The notes beneath the pieces are model-generated. The model did no database searches and had not been told where the DNA came from. It saw nothing but the letters and a program-made list of their open reading frames with translations. A stretch of 6,711 bases of DNA, taken from positions 1 to 6,711 of the forward strand of contig JBBTXL010000053.1 in NCBI GenBank assembly GCA_038062295.1, read 5' to 3'. Numbering within the stretch: the stretch's first letter is position 1; every line of letters starts with the position of its first letter. The translations under genes were made by a program, and so were the position numbers. This stretch comes from JBBTXL01 sp038062295 (lineage in GTDB: Bacteria > Patescibacteriota > Minisyncoccia > GWC2-36-17 > WO2-46-25). Shown here in pieces: positions 1 through 6,711 of this stretch.

Positions 1-217
1 TGGCGCCCACGTCAAAAACGATATAGGGCCCCTCGCTTTTCTCAAGCATGGTTCTCACATGTCGCAGCGCTGCCAACTCGCCATCATCCGCAAACAAAGC
101 TCCTTCACCAATGTTCATTCCTTTGAGCGAAAATCGGTGGAGGCGCTCAAAGAAGGGCTGATGTCGCCGTTTTCCGGTAATAAGATGTGCAATATAGTGC
201 AAAGATTGTTTTAGCAT
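1..217 (-). CDS. FkbM-family methyltransferase, N-terminal part only (runs off left edge)
   Basis: This is the first 72 codons of a gene that continues beyond the left edge. The ATG is at 217, nine bases after the stop of the upstream methyltransferase gene. The visible protein starts with a basic stretch (residues 1-30), then G-M-N-I-G-E-G (33-39), and ends in the strand I-V-F-D-V-G-A (66-72). F-D-V-G-A is the start of SAM-binding motif I as it appears in FkbM-family methyltransferases, where it normally continues as N-x-G. That family O-methylates hydroxyls of sugars and other natural products. The position as last visible gene of a polysaccharide operon fits a glycan-modifying role. No Shine-Dalgarno sequence is seen before the ATG. 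The catalytic core is outside the window, so the assignment rests on this one motif and on context. Confidence 0.65.
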   Translation of the reverse strand, partial: MLKQSLHYIAHLITGKRRHQPFFERLHRFSLKGMNIGEGALFADDGELAALRHVRTMLEKSEGPYIVFDVGA

Positions 218-226
218 GGCAGTTCG

Positions 227-1192
227 TTACTTTCTTGCGGCAAACAGATAGTAATTGTTTTTGAGGAGGGGAATCTTTTGGTGGTATGTCACAGCATAGC
301 TTCCAAGGTGGTTAGCCACCTCTTCTGCATAGGGTGTTTCTTCTGACGCTGCCTGATGGGCGATGAGCAGATACCGGGCGTTAAAGAAAGAGCGCGATTC
401 GACAAATGTTTGCGCTTCGCGCGACGATTCGCTCAACGCCCAAGTGCTCACAAAAAGATCGGTATGCGTAACGGTTAGTTGCTCCAGGACATTCTTGTTG
501 AGCGGAATAATATTAATATATTCCGGCTTGATTTGGTCACCAACACGGGTTAGCAGATGTATCTTTCTGTCTCCGAATATGGTTGCAAGGTATACCGCCT
601 GTAGAAAAGCGAAAACAGGGATATCTATCATGACATAGGTGGCGTGGGGGTTGATATTCAAGAATATCCGCGCGAGATTTCCGTACCCCCCGCCCCATTC
701 AACGACTTGTTTCAGATCGTGCAGTTTGACGCGCATCTCTTCGGAGAACGCTGTGAGATGGTGGAGGTGGTGAATGGTATTATGTGACGTTCGGTAGGTA
801 AAATTCGTGATGGTCGGGTTACCGACGGACGTTTCTTTCAGGAGGCGCTTCAGATCTTCTTTGTCCCATTGGCTCTCAAGGTACTGAAGCTGCTGATCTT
901 GCAGCGCTCCCCCGTAGTCCATAAACATGGTGCGACGGATAACCGGGTGTTTCAGGAACGAGTGATCAAAATGGTTGATGAAATCATCTTCTATGTCCGT
1001 AACTAGCGTGGCCCATACCGGTATCACGAATTCCGTGCCGGCGCGCCGTTCTCTTTGGCAGACAAGGTAGTGCTCCTTGTATTTTTGATAGTAGGCGTAA
1101 AAATCTTTCTTTGACGATCGGTCAACGGCATAGAGCACCCTGGAGGCGGCTCGAAGAAAATTTCTTTTATTGATGAGGTGCCGGATGCTCAT
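227..1192 (-). CDS. Putative sugar O-methyltransferase (NanM-like), 321 aa
   Basis: A class I SAM-dependent methyltransferase, probably acting on a sugar hydroxyl of the exported glycan. Residues 163-175 (V-V-E-W-G-G-G-Y-G-N-L-A-R) form the glycine-rich SAM-binding motif I. The strand Y-V-M-I-D-I-P (186-192) gives the acidic residue expected at the end of the second strand, and D-L-F-V-S-T-W-A-L-S-E-S (245-256) is the motif IV/post-IV region. The order G-G-G-Y-G, I-D-I-P, then S-x-W-A-L-S-E is what I recognise from proteins annotated 'putative sugar O-methyltransferase'; the acceptor sugar cannot be read from sequence. The N-terminal 120 residues are rich in aromatic and charged residues and probably form a substrate or cap region. 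The ATG at 1192 follows the stop of the upstream gene by two bases, with no Shine-Dalgarno sequence, so translation is probably coupled. The length looks complete. Confidence 0.75.
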   Translation of the reverse strand: MSIRHLINKRNFLRAASRVLYAVDRSSKKDFYAYYQKYKEHYLVCQRERRAGTEFVIPVWATLVTDIEDDFINHFDHSFLKHPVIRRTMFMDYGGALQDQQLQYLESQWDKEDLKRLLKETSVGNPTITNFTYRTSHNTIHHLHHLTAFSEEMRVKLHDLKQVVEWGGGYGNLARIFLNINPHATYVMIDIPVFAFLQAVYLATIFGDRKIHLLTRVGDQIKPEYINIIPLNKNVLEQLTVTHTDLFVSTWALSESSREAQTFVESRSFFNARYLLIAHQAASEETPYAEEVANHLGSYAVTYHQKIPLLKNNYYLFAARK

Positions 1193-1194
1193 GA

Positions 1195-2115
1195 TCAGTG
1201 TTTGGCGTAAATTGCCATGATGGTGTGGCCGGTGATATGTTCACGGATGGCATGTATGTTCATGAAGATCATACGTTTGCCGATCGTTCGCACGAACGGT
1301 AGCCATGCCAGATGTTTTTTTTGTAGTTTGTTCAGAAAATTCGTTTCCAAGACGGAACGCGCGAACGCAGTATGGTACGATTGCAGGGGTTCCATATAGA
1401 GCTCCTCAATGCGCACCGGGAAGAAGTGCTGTAGCTTGATGAGGGAATTGACGTTCCATAAGCCCACATGATGCGGGGGCATGTTCAAGAGATCGTCCGG
1501 CCGCGTGGTGAAGACGAACGAGTCGTTGTTGGGAACGCTTATGATGAATTTCCCGCCGGGTTTGAGCGCATCTAGAGACGCCCGGATAAAATCCCCAATA
1601 GCCGCAATATGTTCGGCAACCTGGAACGAACACACCACATCATACCACTCCTTGTTTTTTTGCGCATGGTCCTGAACCGACTCTTCCGCGATGTTTAGTC
1701 CCTTTTTTCTGCCGACGCTCGCGGCATGTCCGTTCAGTTCGAGTCCCGTGCCATCTATCCCTTTATTGCGCAGCCCTGTAAGGAATTCCCCTTGGGCGCA
1801 CCCCACCTCAAGGACGGTTTGCCCGTTCGCAATGCTTTCAAGCGCTTTCCGATGTTCCCACTTTTCATCCATGTAGTACCACGGGTGCTGCTGCAGCGTT
1901 TCGTAGAACGCGCTGTCACCGGTAACGGTGAAGGGGTGGTAAAACCGGTAACCGGAATCTTCGCATCGGTACAGCACCACTTTGTCCAGCCCCGCAAAAA
2001 AACGACGCACGTCAACCCCCAGCTGTTTCTGGTATTCTTTGATAATGAAATCTGTAGGGACTTCACGTTCCCTGATCACATTCGAAGAACCGGTAAGCGG
2101 GCTTGTTACATTCAT
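1195..2115 (-). CDS. Class I SAM-dependent methyltransferase, 306 aa
   Basis: A complete class I methyltransferase. Motif I is V-L-E-V-G-C-A-Q-G-E-F-L (101-112), the acidic ribose-binding loop is L-E-L-N (125-128), motif II lies in Y-D-V-V-C-S-F-Q-V-A-E-H-I (158-170), and L-K-P-G-G-K-F-I-I-S-V-P-N (184-196) is the usual post-II segment. P-P-H-H-V-G-L-W-N (213-221) resembles the P-P-H-H-x-x-x-W element of methyltransferases found in surface-polysaccharide clusters. The start was set at the ATG at 2115 because it overlaps the stop of the upstream gene as ATGA; the ATG at 2139 would overlap that gene by 28 bases and adds nothing conserved. With this start the protein begins M-N-V-T-S-P-L-T-G-S-S, a cysteine-less relative of the C-P-x-C-G-S zinc-binding N-terminus seen in many related enzymes. 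Substrate unknown; a sugar of the exported glycan is likely from context. Confidence 0.8.
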   Translation of the reverse strand: MNVTSPLTGSSNVIREREVPTDFIIKEYQKQLGVDVRRFFAGLDKVVLYRCEDSGYRFYHPFTVTGDSAFYETLQQHPWYYMDEKWEHRKALESIANGQTVLEVGCAQGEFLTGLRNKGIDGTGLELNGHAASVGRKKGLNIAEESVQDHAQKNKEWYDVVCSFQVAEHIAAIGDFIRASLDALKPGGKFIISVPNNDSFVFTTRPDDLLNMPPHHVGLWNVNSLIKLQHFFPVRIEELYMEPLQSYHTAFARSVLETNFLNKLQKKHLAWLPFVRTIGKRMIFMNIHAIREHITGHTIMAIYAKH

Positions 2116-3737
2116 GATGGTTGTTTGACGATATAGCACACACCACCCCGGCTGGTATGTATAGTATCGGACGACTGACTCCGGGACAAAAAATCATGCA
2201 CTGCTTTGGCGCACCCAGCCCACATATAGTAGTCGTCAATAATGATAACGCCGCCCGGCGCCACGTAGCGGTACAGTCCCTCTAGGCACTGCATTGTTGA
2301 TTCATACCAATCGCCATCAAGTCGCAGTATTGCAATATGCCCGTCCGGCTTGAAACCTTTCAAAGTATTGGCGAACCATCCCGGTACGATATGCGAGTTC
2401 TTTGTTCCGGACATTGCCATGGCTTTTTGCGCGAATGCCGCTTCTGCTTTGCAATTATCAAAATATATTTTTGATGTAGTATCATTTTGCCACGCTCGTG
2501 CGCGGTACCCATCAATGTTTTGAGCGGGAGGGAGTCCTTCGAAACTGTCAAAAAGATAATATGCACGGTTGCCGCCCAGCATTTCTGCCATGGCGGCGAT
2601 CATGCCGCCACGCCATACACCGCACTCAACAACGCTTCCCTTGATATGCGAAAAGGAGTGCGCGAGTCGAAGGTTTTCCACGAATGTATCTTGGGGGATC
2701 ATAGAGTAATCACGGTATTTCGCAGAGAGTTTTTTAAAGAAAACCGACTCCCGCATCGTAGCGGGGTAACGCAGGATCGCTTTCAGCACGTTTTTCGTTT
2801 TTCGGGACATTTTATTTAAGACATGGTCCTTTATTTTTCTTAAGAAAGGTTTTTTACTTGCGAACGTTGTGGCAAATATAAGTTGGTCCGCTTCCGTATC
2901 AGGCATAATTTCTTTCGGATGCGTTAAAGGAAATTTCATTTCTTCCGTCGGGATATTGGCAAAGATATTATCGGGAGAAAAATTATGTGTTGCCTGGGTC
3001 CCAAAGCCAATATTGGAGACGAGGTTAACATTGGGGATCACGGCAAGTCCACCCCGCGACCAGATGGCGTACACCCATTCATAGTCCCATGTTTTCCATT
3101 CGCCGTAGTACTCTTTTCTGAACGTATCTAACCATACGTTCTGCGCGTCTTTTTCAGCAGTGATCTTTGCGATCGTATGTCCATCTCTGAATGTGGGAAA
3201 GCTTGCAAGCGACGCATCAAAATGGTTCCATGCCCGCCGCCACGTCGCCCATCCCCACGTGCTGGGGTAGATGGAGAAGTAGTAACTGGCATCGCCACGC
3301 TTTCTGCCGAACTGGAAGTTGTTGCCGCTGATGTGCATCACTCTTTCATCGTCTTTGTAGTATTCGAGCATCTCGCTGCAGAATTGAAAAAATGACGGAT
3401 GGGGGAGGCAGTCGTCTTCAAAGATGATACCTTCTTCCACCTGCTCGAAGAACCACTGTAACGCCACGGTTGGGCCGGAGCGTATCCCTTGTATTCCGGC
3501 ATTTTTTTCAGGGAACAGTGTTTTTACTTCGCAGTCCCAATCTACCTGCTTCACGATGTCACGGGTTGCCTGGCAGAGTGCGTCTTCTCCGGGCCGGTCG
3601 TTGCGCGGGCCGTCCACGGCAAAGAACAGTTGCTTCGGCTTTACTTTTTTTATCTCATCAAACACCCGCTGGGTGATGTTCGCCCGGTTGAACGCCATGA
3701 TGAGAATGGGAACGGCGAATTGTTCTTCTTGATGCAT
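2112..3737 (-). CDS. Fusion protein: GT-A-like glycosyltransferase plus TylF/MycF-type methyltransferase, 541 aa
   Basis: Two enzyme domains in one chain. The N-terminal part (about residues 8-290) is a glycosyltransferase-2-like nucleotide-sugar transferase: I-L-I-M-A-F-N-R-A-N (11-20) is the first strand and loop, I-I-F-E-D-D (104-109) is the DxD-like metal/nucleotide motif, followed by H-I-S-G-N-N-F-Q (135-142), W-G-W-A-T-W-R-R-A-W (161-170) and W-D-Y-E-W (217-221). The C-terminal part (about 345-540) resembles TylF/MycF macrocin O-methyltransferases: V-V-E-C-G-V-W-R-G-G (369-378), L-F-D-S-F-E-G-L-P-P (395-404), L-D-G-D-W-Y-E-S-T (473-481) and I-I-I-D-D-Y (499-504), whose acidic residues match the metal-binding ones of that family. 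A basic linker of about 50 residues joins them. The ATG at 3737 was chosen because it lies one base after the stop of the ATPase gene; the ATG at 3818 would overlap that gene by 80 bases. No frameshift or stop separates the domains. It probably adds a sugar and methylates a sugar of the glycan; which sugars is unknown. Confidence 0.85.
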   Translation of the reverse strand: MHQEEQFAVPILIMAFNRANITQRVFDEIKKVKPKQLFFAVDGPRNDRPGEDALCQATRDIVKQVDWDCEVKTLFPEKNAGIQGIRSGPTVALQWFFEQVEEGIIFEDDCLPHPSFFQFCSEMLEYYKDDERVMHISGNNFQFGRKRGDASYYFSIYPSTWGWATWRRAWNHFDASLASFPTFRDGHTIAKITAEKDAQNVWLDTFRKEYYGEWKTWDYEWVYAIWSRGGLAVIPNVNLVSNIGFGTQATHNFSPDNIFANIPTEEMKFPLTHPKEIMPDTEADQLIFATTFASKKPFLRKIKDHVLNKMSRKTKNVLKAILRYPATMRESVFFKKLSAKYRDYSMIPQDTFVENLRLAHSFSHIKGSVVECGVWRGGMIAAMAEMLGGNRAYYLFDSFEGLPPAQNIDGYRARAWQNDTTSKIYFDNCKAEAAFAQKAMAMSGTKNSHIVPGWFANTLKGFKPDGHIAILRLDGDWYESTMQCLEGLYRYVAPGGVIIIDDYYMWAGCAKAVHDFLSRSQSSDTIHTSRGGVCYIVKQPS

Positions 3738-3738
3738 G

Positions 3739-5010
<1,272 letters not shown>

Positions 5011-5013
5011 ATA

Positions 5014-5829
5014 TTATACGATGTCGGCGAAATAGCGCTCAACTTTTTTAAACATGAGTACGCCAACAACAAACAATACGAACATTGTCGCGCAAGAAAC
5101 TCCCAACAAGAGCCAGTTGATGGGTTCGGTGCCAAGGAGCGACCCCCGCGCAGTTTGGATGACGCCCGTCATGGGGTTCAACGCCAGGAGCCACGCGTAG
5201 CTTCCTGCGATGCTGGCGGGGTAAATAACAGGCGTGACAAACAGCAAGAGTTGTATGAAAAAGGGAAGCGCATAGCGCACGTCGCGGTATTTCACGTTTA
5301 TGGACGCAAGCAGCAGGCCGGCGCCCGTTGCCGCCATGAAGGTGATAAATAACAACAACGGCACCAGCACAATACCCAGGAGATGCGGTGCCCAGCTGTA
5401 ATACACCATAAGTCCGGCAAGCACGACGGTGGCGATGAAAAAGTCTACAAGTTTTGTCAGTACGATGGACACCGGAAGGATGAGTCGCGGGAAGTAAATC
5501 TTTGTGATGATGGCTTGGTTGTTGATGAGCGAGTTGCTGGTTTCCGACAAGGCCGTTGAAAAAAACTGCCAGAACAAGAGTCCGATGTACACAAAAATTG
5601 GGTAGGGGATGTTGTCCGAAGGAATATTGAGCAGCTTTCCGAAAAAAATGGTGAATACCACCATCGTGATGAACGGCTGCAATATCGCCCACGCAACGCC
5701 AATAGCCGTTTGTTTATAGCGCACTTTCAGGTCGCGCCAGGTGAAAAAGTACAGCAGCTCGCGATAGCGCCAGAACTCCCGCGCATCGTCCCAGCTCAAC
5801 GGTTTTTTCGGTTTGAGAACGGTTTCCAT
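5014..5829 (-). CDS. wzm: Polysaccharide ABC transporter permease (ABC-2 type, Wzm-like), 271 aa
   Basis: The inner-membrane permease of the polysaccharide exporter, partner of the Wzt-type ATPase encoded three bases downstream. The N-terminus has the hallmark Y-R-E-L-L-Y-F-F-T-W-R-D-L-K-V-R-Y-K-Q-T (22-41), an amphipathic interface region, followed directly by G-V-A-W-A-I-L-Q-P (44-52). About six membrane segments can be read: roughly 46-63, 78-96, 114-140, 150-175, 186-206 and 237-259. N-V-K-Y-R-D-V-R-Y (178-186) is the conserved cytoplasmic loop, and L-N-P-M-T-G (217-222) lies in the external loop before the last segment. The length matches the family. The start is uncertain: ATG 5829 lies eight bases after the stop of the upstream gene and was preferred; an in-frame GTG at 5844 would add five residues and overlap that gene by seven bases. 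A GGTGG sits 11 bases before the ATG, too far to be a convincing ribosome-binding site. Confidence 0.93.
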   Translation of the reverse strand: METVLKPKKPLSWDDAREFWRYRELLYFFTWRDLKVRYKQTAIGVAWAILQPFITMVVFTIFFGKLLNIPSDNIPYPIFVYIGLLFWQFFSTALSETSNSLINNQAIITKIYFPRLILPVSIVLTKLVDFFIATVVLAGLMVYYSWAPHLLGIVLVPLLLFITFMAATGAGLLLASINVKYRDVRYALPFFIQLLLFVTPVIYPASIAGSYAWLLALNPMTGVIQTARGSLLGTEPINWLLLGVSCATMFVLFVVGVLMFKKVERYFADIV

Positions 5830-5837
5830 AATGGGTT

Positions 5838-6086
5838 TTACCACCGGTTGATCTTTTCCACGACTTTTTTCTTGAGCGTCAGATATGATTTCGTTGCTTC
5901 TTTTTCCACTTCCGGGGATACCAGCCGCAGGATCTCTTTTCCGAGTATGCGGTACTGTCGCCCAACCTTATTGGCGCGAATCAGCCCCTTTTTCAAAAGA
6001 CGCTTCATGGTACTACCGCTGACCTTGAGCAGCTTTTGCGTTTCCGTCGTCGTATAAATGCCGTTTTGTTTTACTTCCTGGTCCAT
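5838..6086 (-). CDS. Small helix-turn-helix DNA-binding protein (MerR/excisionase-like, HTH_17 type), 82 aa
   Basis: A single-domain DNA-binding protein, first gene of the polysaccharide operon. Residues 11-57 read Y-T-T-T-E-T-Q-K-L-L-K-V-S-G-S-T-M-K-R-L followed by K-G-L-I-R-A-N-K-V-G-R-Q-Y-R-I, the pattern of the winged helix in excisionase-family and MerR-type proteins (Y-T-x-x-E-x-A-x-x-L-x-V-S-x-x-T, then V-G-R-x-x-R-I). Residues 58-82 form a highly charged, lysine-rich tail with no recognisable ligand-binding domain, so it does not look like a full MerR regulator. The ATG at 6086 was chosen over 6125 because a good promoter (6096-6125) would otherwise lie inside the gene and the extra 13 residues are not HTH-like. 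It overlaps nothing and ends eight bases before the permease ATG. Most likely a transcriptional regulator of its own operon (inference). No integrase or att site is nearby, so a role as a true excisionase is not supported. Confidence 0.8.
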   Translation of the reverse strand: MDQEVKQNGIYTTTETQKLLKVSGSTMKRLLKKGLIRANKVGRQYRILGKEILRLVSPEVEKEATKSYLTLKKKVVEKINRW

Positions 6087-6095
6087 ACGTATACT

Positions 6096-6125
6096 ATAAT
6101 ACCAAATAGAACCATAATGTGTCAA
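6096..6125 (-). promoter_or_regulatory. Sigma-70-type promoter of the polysaccharide operon, apparently leaderless
   Basis: On the minus strand a perfect -35 TTGACA (6120-6125) is followed by an 18-base spacer and a -10 TATTAT (6096-6101), preceded by TGG (6102-6104), which makes an extended -10. The expected transcription start is at about 6088-6090, only two to four bases before the ATG at 6086. The transcript would therefore have almost no leader and no room for a ribosome-binding site. Confidence 0.7.
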
Positions 6126-6150
6126 TAAGTGTCATAGAGTATCATGTGTG
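6101..6150. repeat. Five tandem 10-base direct repeats over the operon promoter (possible operator)
   Basis: On the plus strand five adjacent 10-base units share a pattern: ACCAAATAGA, ACCATAATGT, GTCAATAAGT, GTCATAGAGT and ATCATGTGTG. Position 1 is always a purine, position 2 a pyrimidine, positions 3-4 always CA, position 5 A or T, and position 9 is G in four of five. A looser copy, GTCCATACGT, lies at 6081-6090 over the start codon, with an unrelated-looking unit between. The repeats cover the -35, the spacer and the first base of the -10. The 10-base period would place each copy on the same face of the helix. The units are degenerate and A/T-rich, so chance similarity is not excluded. Confidence 0.5.
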
Positions 6151-6184
6151 AGGGGTAAAGAGCGGACGAAAAAGCTTGTTTTGT

Positions 6185-6213
6185 TTGTCGCTTGCGGGAT
6201 TTTTTGGTAAAAT
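6185..6213 (+). promoter_or_regulatory. Sigma-70-type promoter of the rightward membrane-protein gene, apparently leaderless
   Basis: TTGTCG (6185-6190, four of six matches to the -35 consensus) is followed by a 17-base spacer and TAAAAT (6208-6213), with TGG (6205-6207) making an extended -10. The expected start of transcription is about 6220-6221, which coincides with the ATG at 6221, so the message would be leaderless. The divergent intergenic region holding both promoters is 134 bases (6087-6220); I see no terminator or small RNA in it. Confidence 0.55.
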
Positions 6214-6220
6214 GACGAGT

Positions 6221-6634
6221 ATGGATCAACAGACGCTCCCGGGTGCGCGCCATCACACCAATACCATCCTCCTTTTTTTTATTTGGCTTTTTTACGAGTC
6301 CACCATGCATGCGGTCGCGGCGTGGCTCTTTTTTGTACGGACGGTGTTGCGGTTGTTTTCCGTCCCGCTCTTGGTGCGGACATTCGTTGACCCGTGGCAC
6401 CGGTATTGGTACGGGTACCCAAAACAACTTGACTTTGCGATGATATTTCAGGCCTTTTTCGGCAACCTGATGTCGCGCGTTATTGGCATGATCCTGCGGA
6501 CCTTTTTTATCATCATGGGATGCGCGATTGCGGTGGTGGTCGGCGCCATTGGCGCCGCATGTATTATGTTCTGGATGGTGCTGCCGTTTGTTTCACTTTT
6601 TTTTATATACATGGGTTTTATGCTCATTTTTTGA
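6221..6634 (+). CDS. Small integral membrane protein of unknown function, 137 aa
   Basis: A hydrophobic protein with no recognised enzymatic motif. Hydrophobic stretches are at about residues 15-25, 31-51, 88-112 and 114-136. Between the second and third is a conserved-looking loop: S-V-P-L-L-V-R-T-F-V-D-P-W-H-R (47-61), then a Y/W-rich turn and F-G-N-L-M-S-R-V-I-G (80-89). A P-L-L-x-R-T-x-x-x-P-W-x-R loop followed by an N-x-x-S-R-x-x-G segment is a pattern I associate with small membrane proteins of candidate-phyla (CPR) genomes; this is memory, not a search. The start was set at ATG 6221, which falls at the predicted transcription start; ATG 6212 lies inside the -10 hexamer, and 6176 would precede the whole promoter. 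The next gene begins five bases after its stop, suggesting a two-gene unit. Function unknown. Confidence 0.7.
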   Translation: MDQQTLPGARHHTNTILLFFIWLFYESTMHAVAAWLFFVRTVLRLFSVPLLVRTFVDPWHRYWYGYPKQLDFAMIFQAFFGNLMSRVIGMILRTFFIIMGCAIAVVVGAIGAACIMFWMVLPFVSLFFIYMGFMLIF

Positions 6635-6639
6635 AACGT

Positions 6640-6711
6640 ATGAATTCCGAAACAATATTTTTTGTATCGGGCTGGCGGTGGGATCCTTTCGGCTTGCATC
6701 CGCAGGAATTG
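6640..6711 (+). CDS. Start of an unidentified gene (first 24 codons; runs off right edge)
   Basis: An open frame starts at ATG 6640, five bases after the stop of the membrane-protein gene, and stays open for 24 codons to the right edge. The visible peptide begins M-N-S-E-T-I-F-F-V-S-G-W-R-W-D-P and continues F-G-L-H-P-Q-E-L. Nothing in it identifies a family. The short spacing and same strand suggest co-transcription with the membrane protein. No Shine-Dalgarno sequence is seen before the ATG. It may be chance coding because so little is visible. Confidence 0.45.
   Translation, partial: MNSETIFFVSGWRWDPFGLHPQEL

Noticed and set aside
1315..1322. Run of eight A on the minus strand in the 306-residue methyltransferase gene, a possible slippage or frameshift site.
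   Set aside because: The frame on both sides encodes a continuous methyltransferase ending in a typical G-H-T-I-M-A-I-Y-A-K tail, so no programmed shift is needed; similar runs are frequent in this window.
5013..5042. A TATAAT hexamer (5013-5018, minus strand) with TTGAGC 18 bases upstream, just before the wzt start, as an internal promoter.
   Set aside because: Transcription would start inside the wzt gene, after its ATG, so it could not drive that gene; both hexamers lie in or at the end of the permease coding region and are probably chance.
6085..6092. 8-base palindrome ATACGTAT at the start codon of the HTH gene, a possible operator.
   Set aside because: It is short, A/T-rich and isolated, with no second copy; the 10-base direct repeats are a better operator candidate.
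6541..6557. Perfect 7-base hairpin CGGCGCC-ATT-GGCGCCG on the plus strand, a possible terminator.
   Set aside because: It lies within the coding region of the membrane protein, has no T-tract after it, and is explained by codons for the small residues G-A-I-G-A in a membrane segment.

Overview
The window carries part of a cell-surface polysaccharide export and modification cluster. It lies almost wholly on the minus strand, followed at the right end by two genes on the plus strand. Base composition is mixed with many A/T homopolymers, TGA is used as a normal stop, and I see no insertion sequence, RNA gene or CRISPR array. The organism cannot be named from this sequence. Three hints point weakly to a candidate-phyla (Patescibacteria/CPR-like) bacterium: tightly packed genes, a general lack of Shine-Dalgarno sequences with apparently leaderless promoters, and a small membrane protein of a type I associate with those genomes. 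This assignment is inference.

Minus-strand operon, in order of transcription (right to left). A strong-looking promoter at 6096-6125 drives a small 82-residue helix-turn-helix protein of the MerR/excisionase type (5838-6086). Next come the permease (Wzm type, 5014-5829) and ATPase (Wzt type, with a C-terminal glycan-binding domain, 3739-5010) of an ABC polysaccharide exporter. They are followed by a glycosyltransferase-TylF-like methyltransferase fusion (2112-3737), a class I methyltransferase (1195-2115), a putative sugar O-methyltransferase (227-1192) and the start of an FkbM-family methyltransferase that runs off the left edge (1-217). Neighbouring genes overlap by up to 4 bases or are separated by at most 9, so they are probably one transcript. 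No gene start in the operon has a convincing ribosome-binding site.

Right end. A 134-base divergent intergenic region (6087-6220) holds two back-to-back promoters and a set of five 10-base direct repeats over the operon promoter. A small membrane protein (6221-6634) and the first 24 codons of another gene (6640-6711) read rightward.

Working model (inference): the operon makes and exports a glycan, four methyltransferase domains decorate or cap it, and the Wzt C-terminal domain may recognise the finished chain. The small DNA-binding protein may regulate its own operon through the 10-base repeats.
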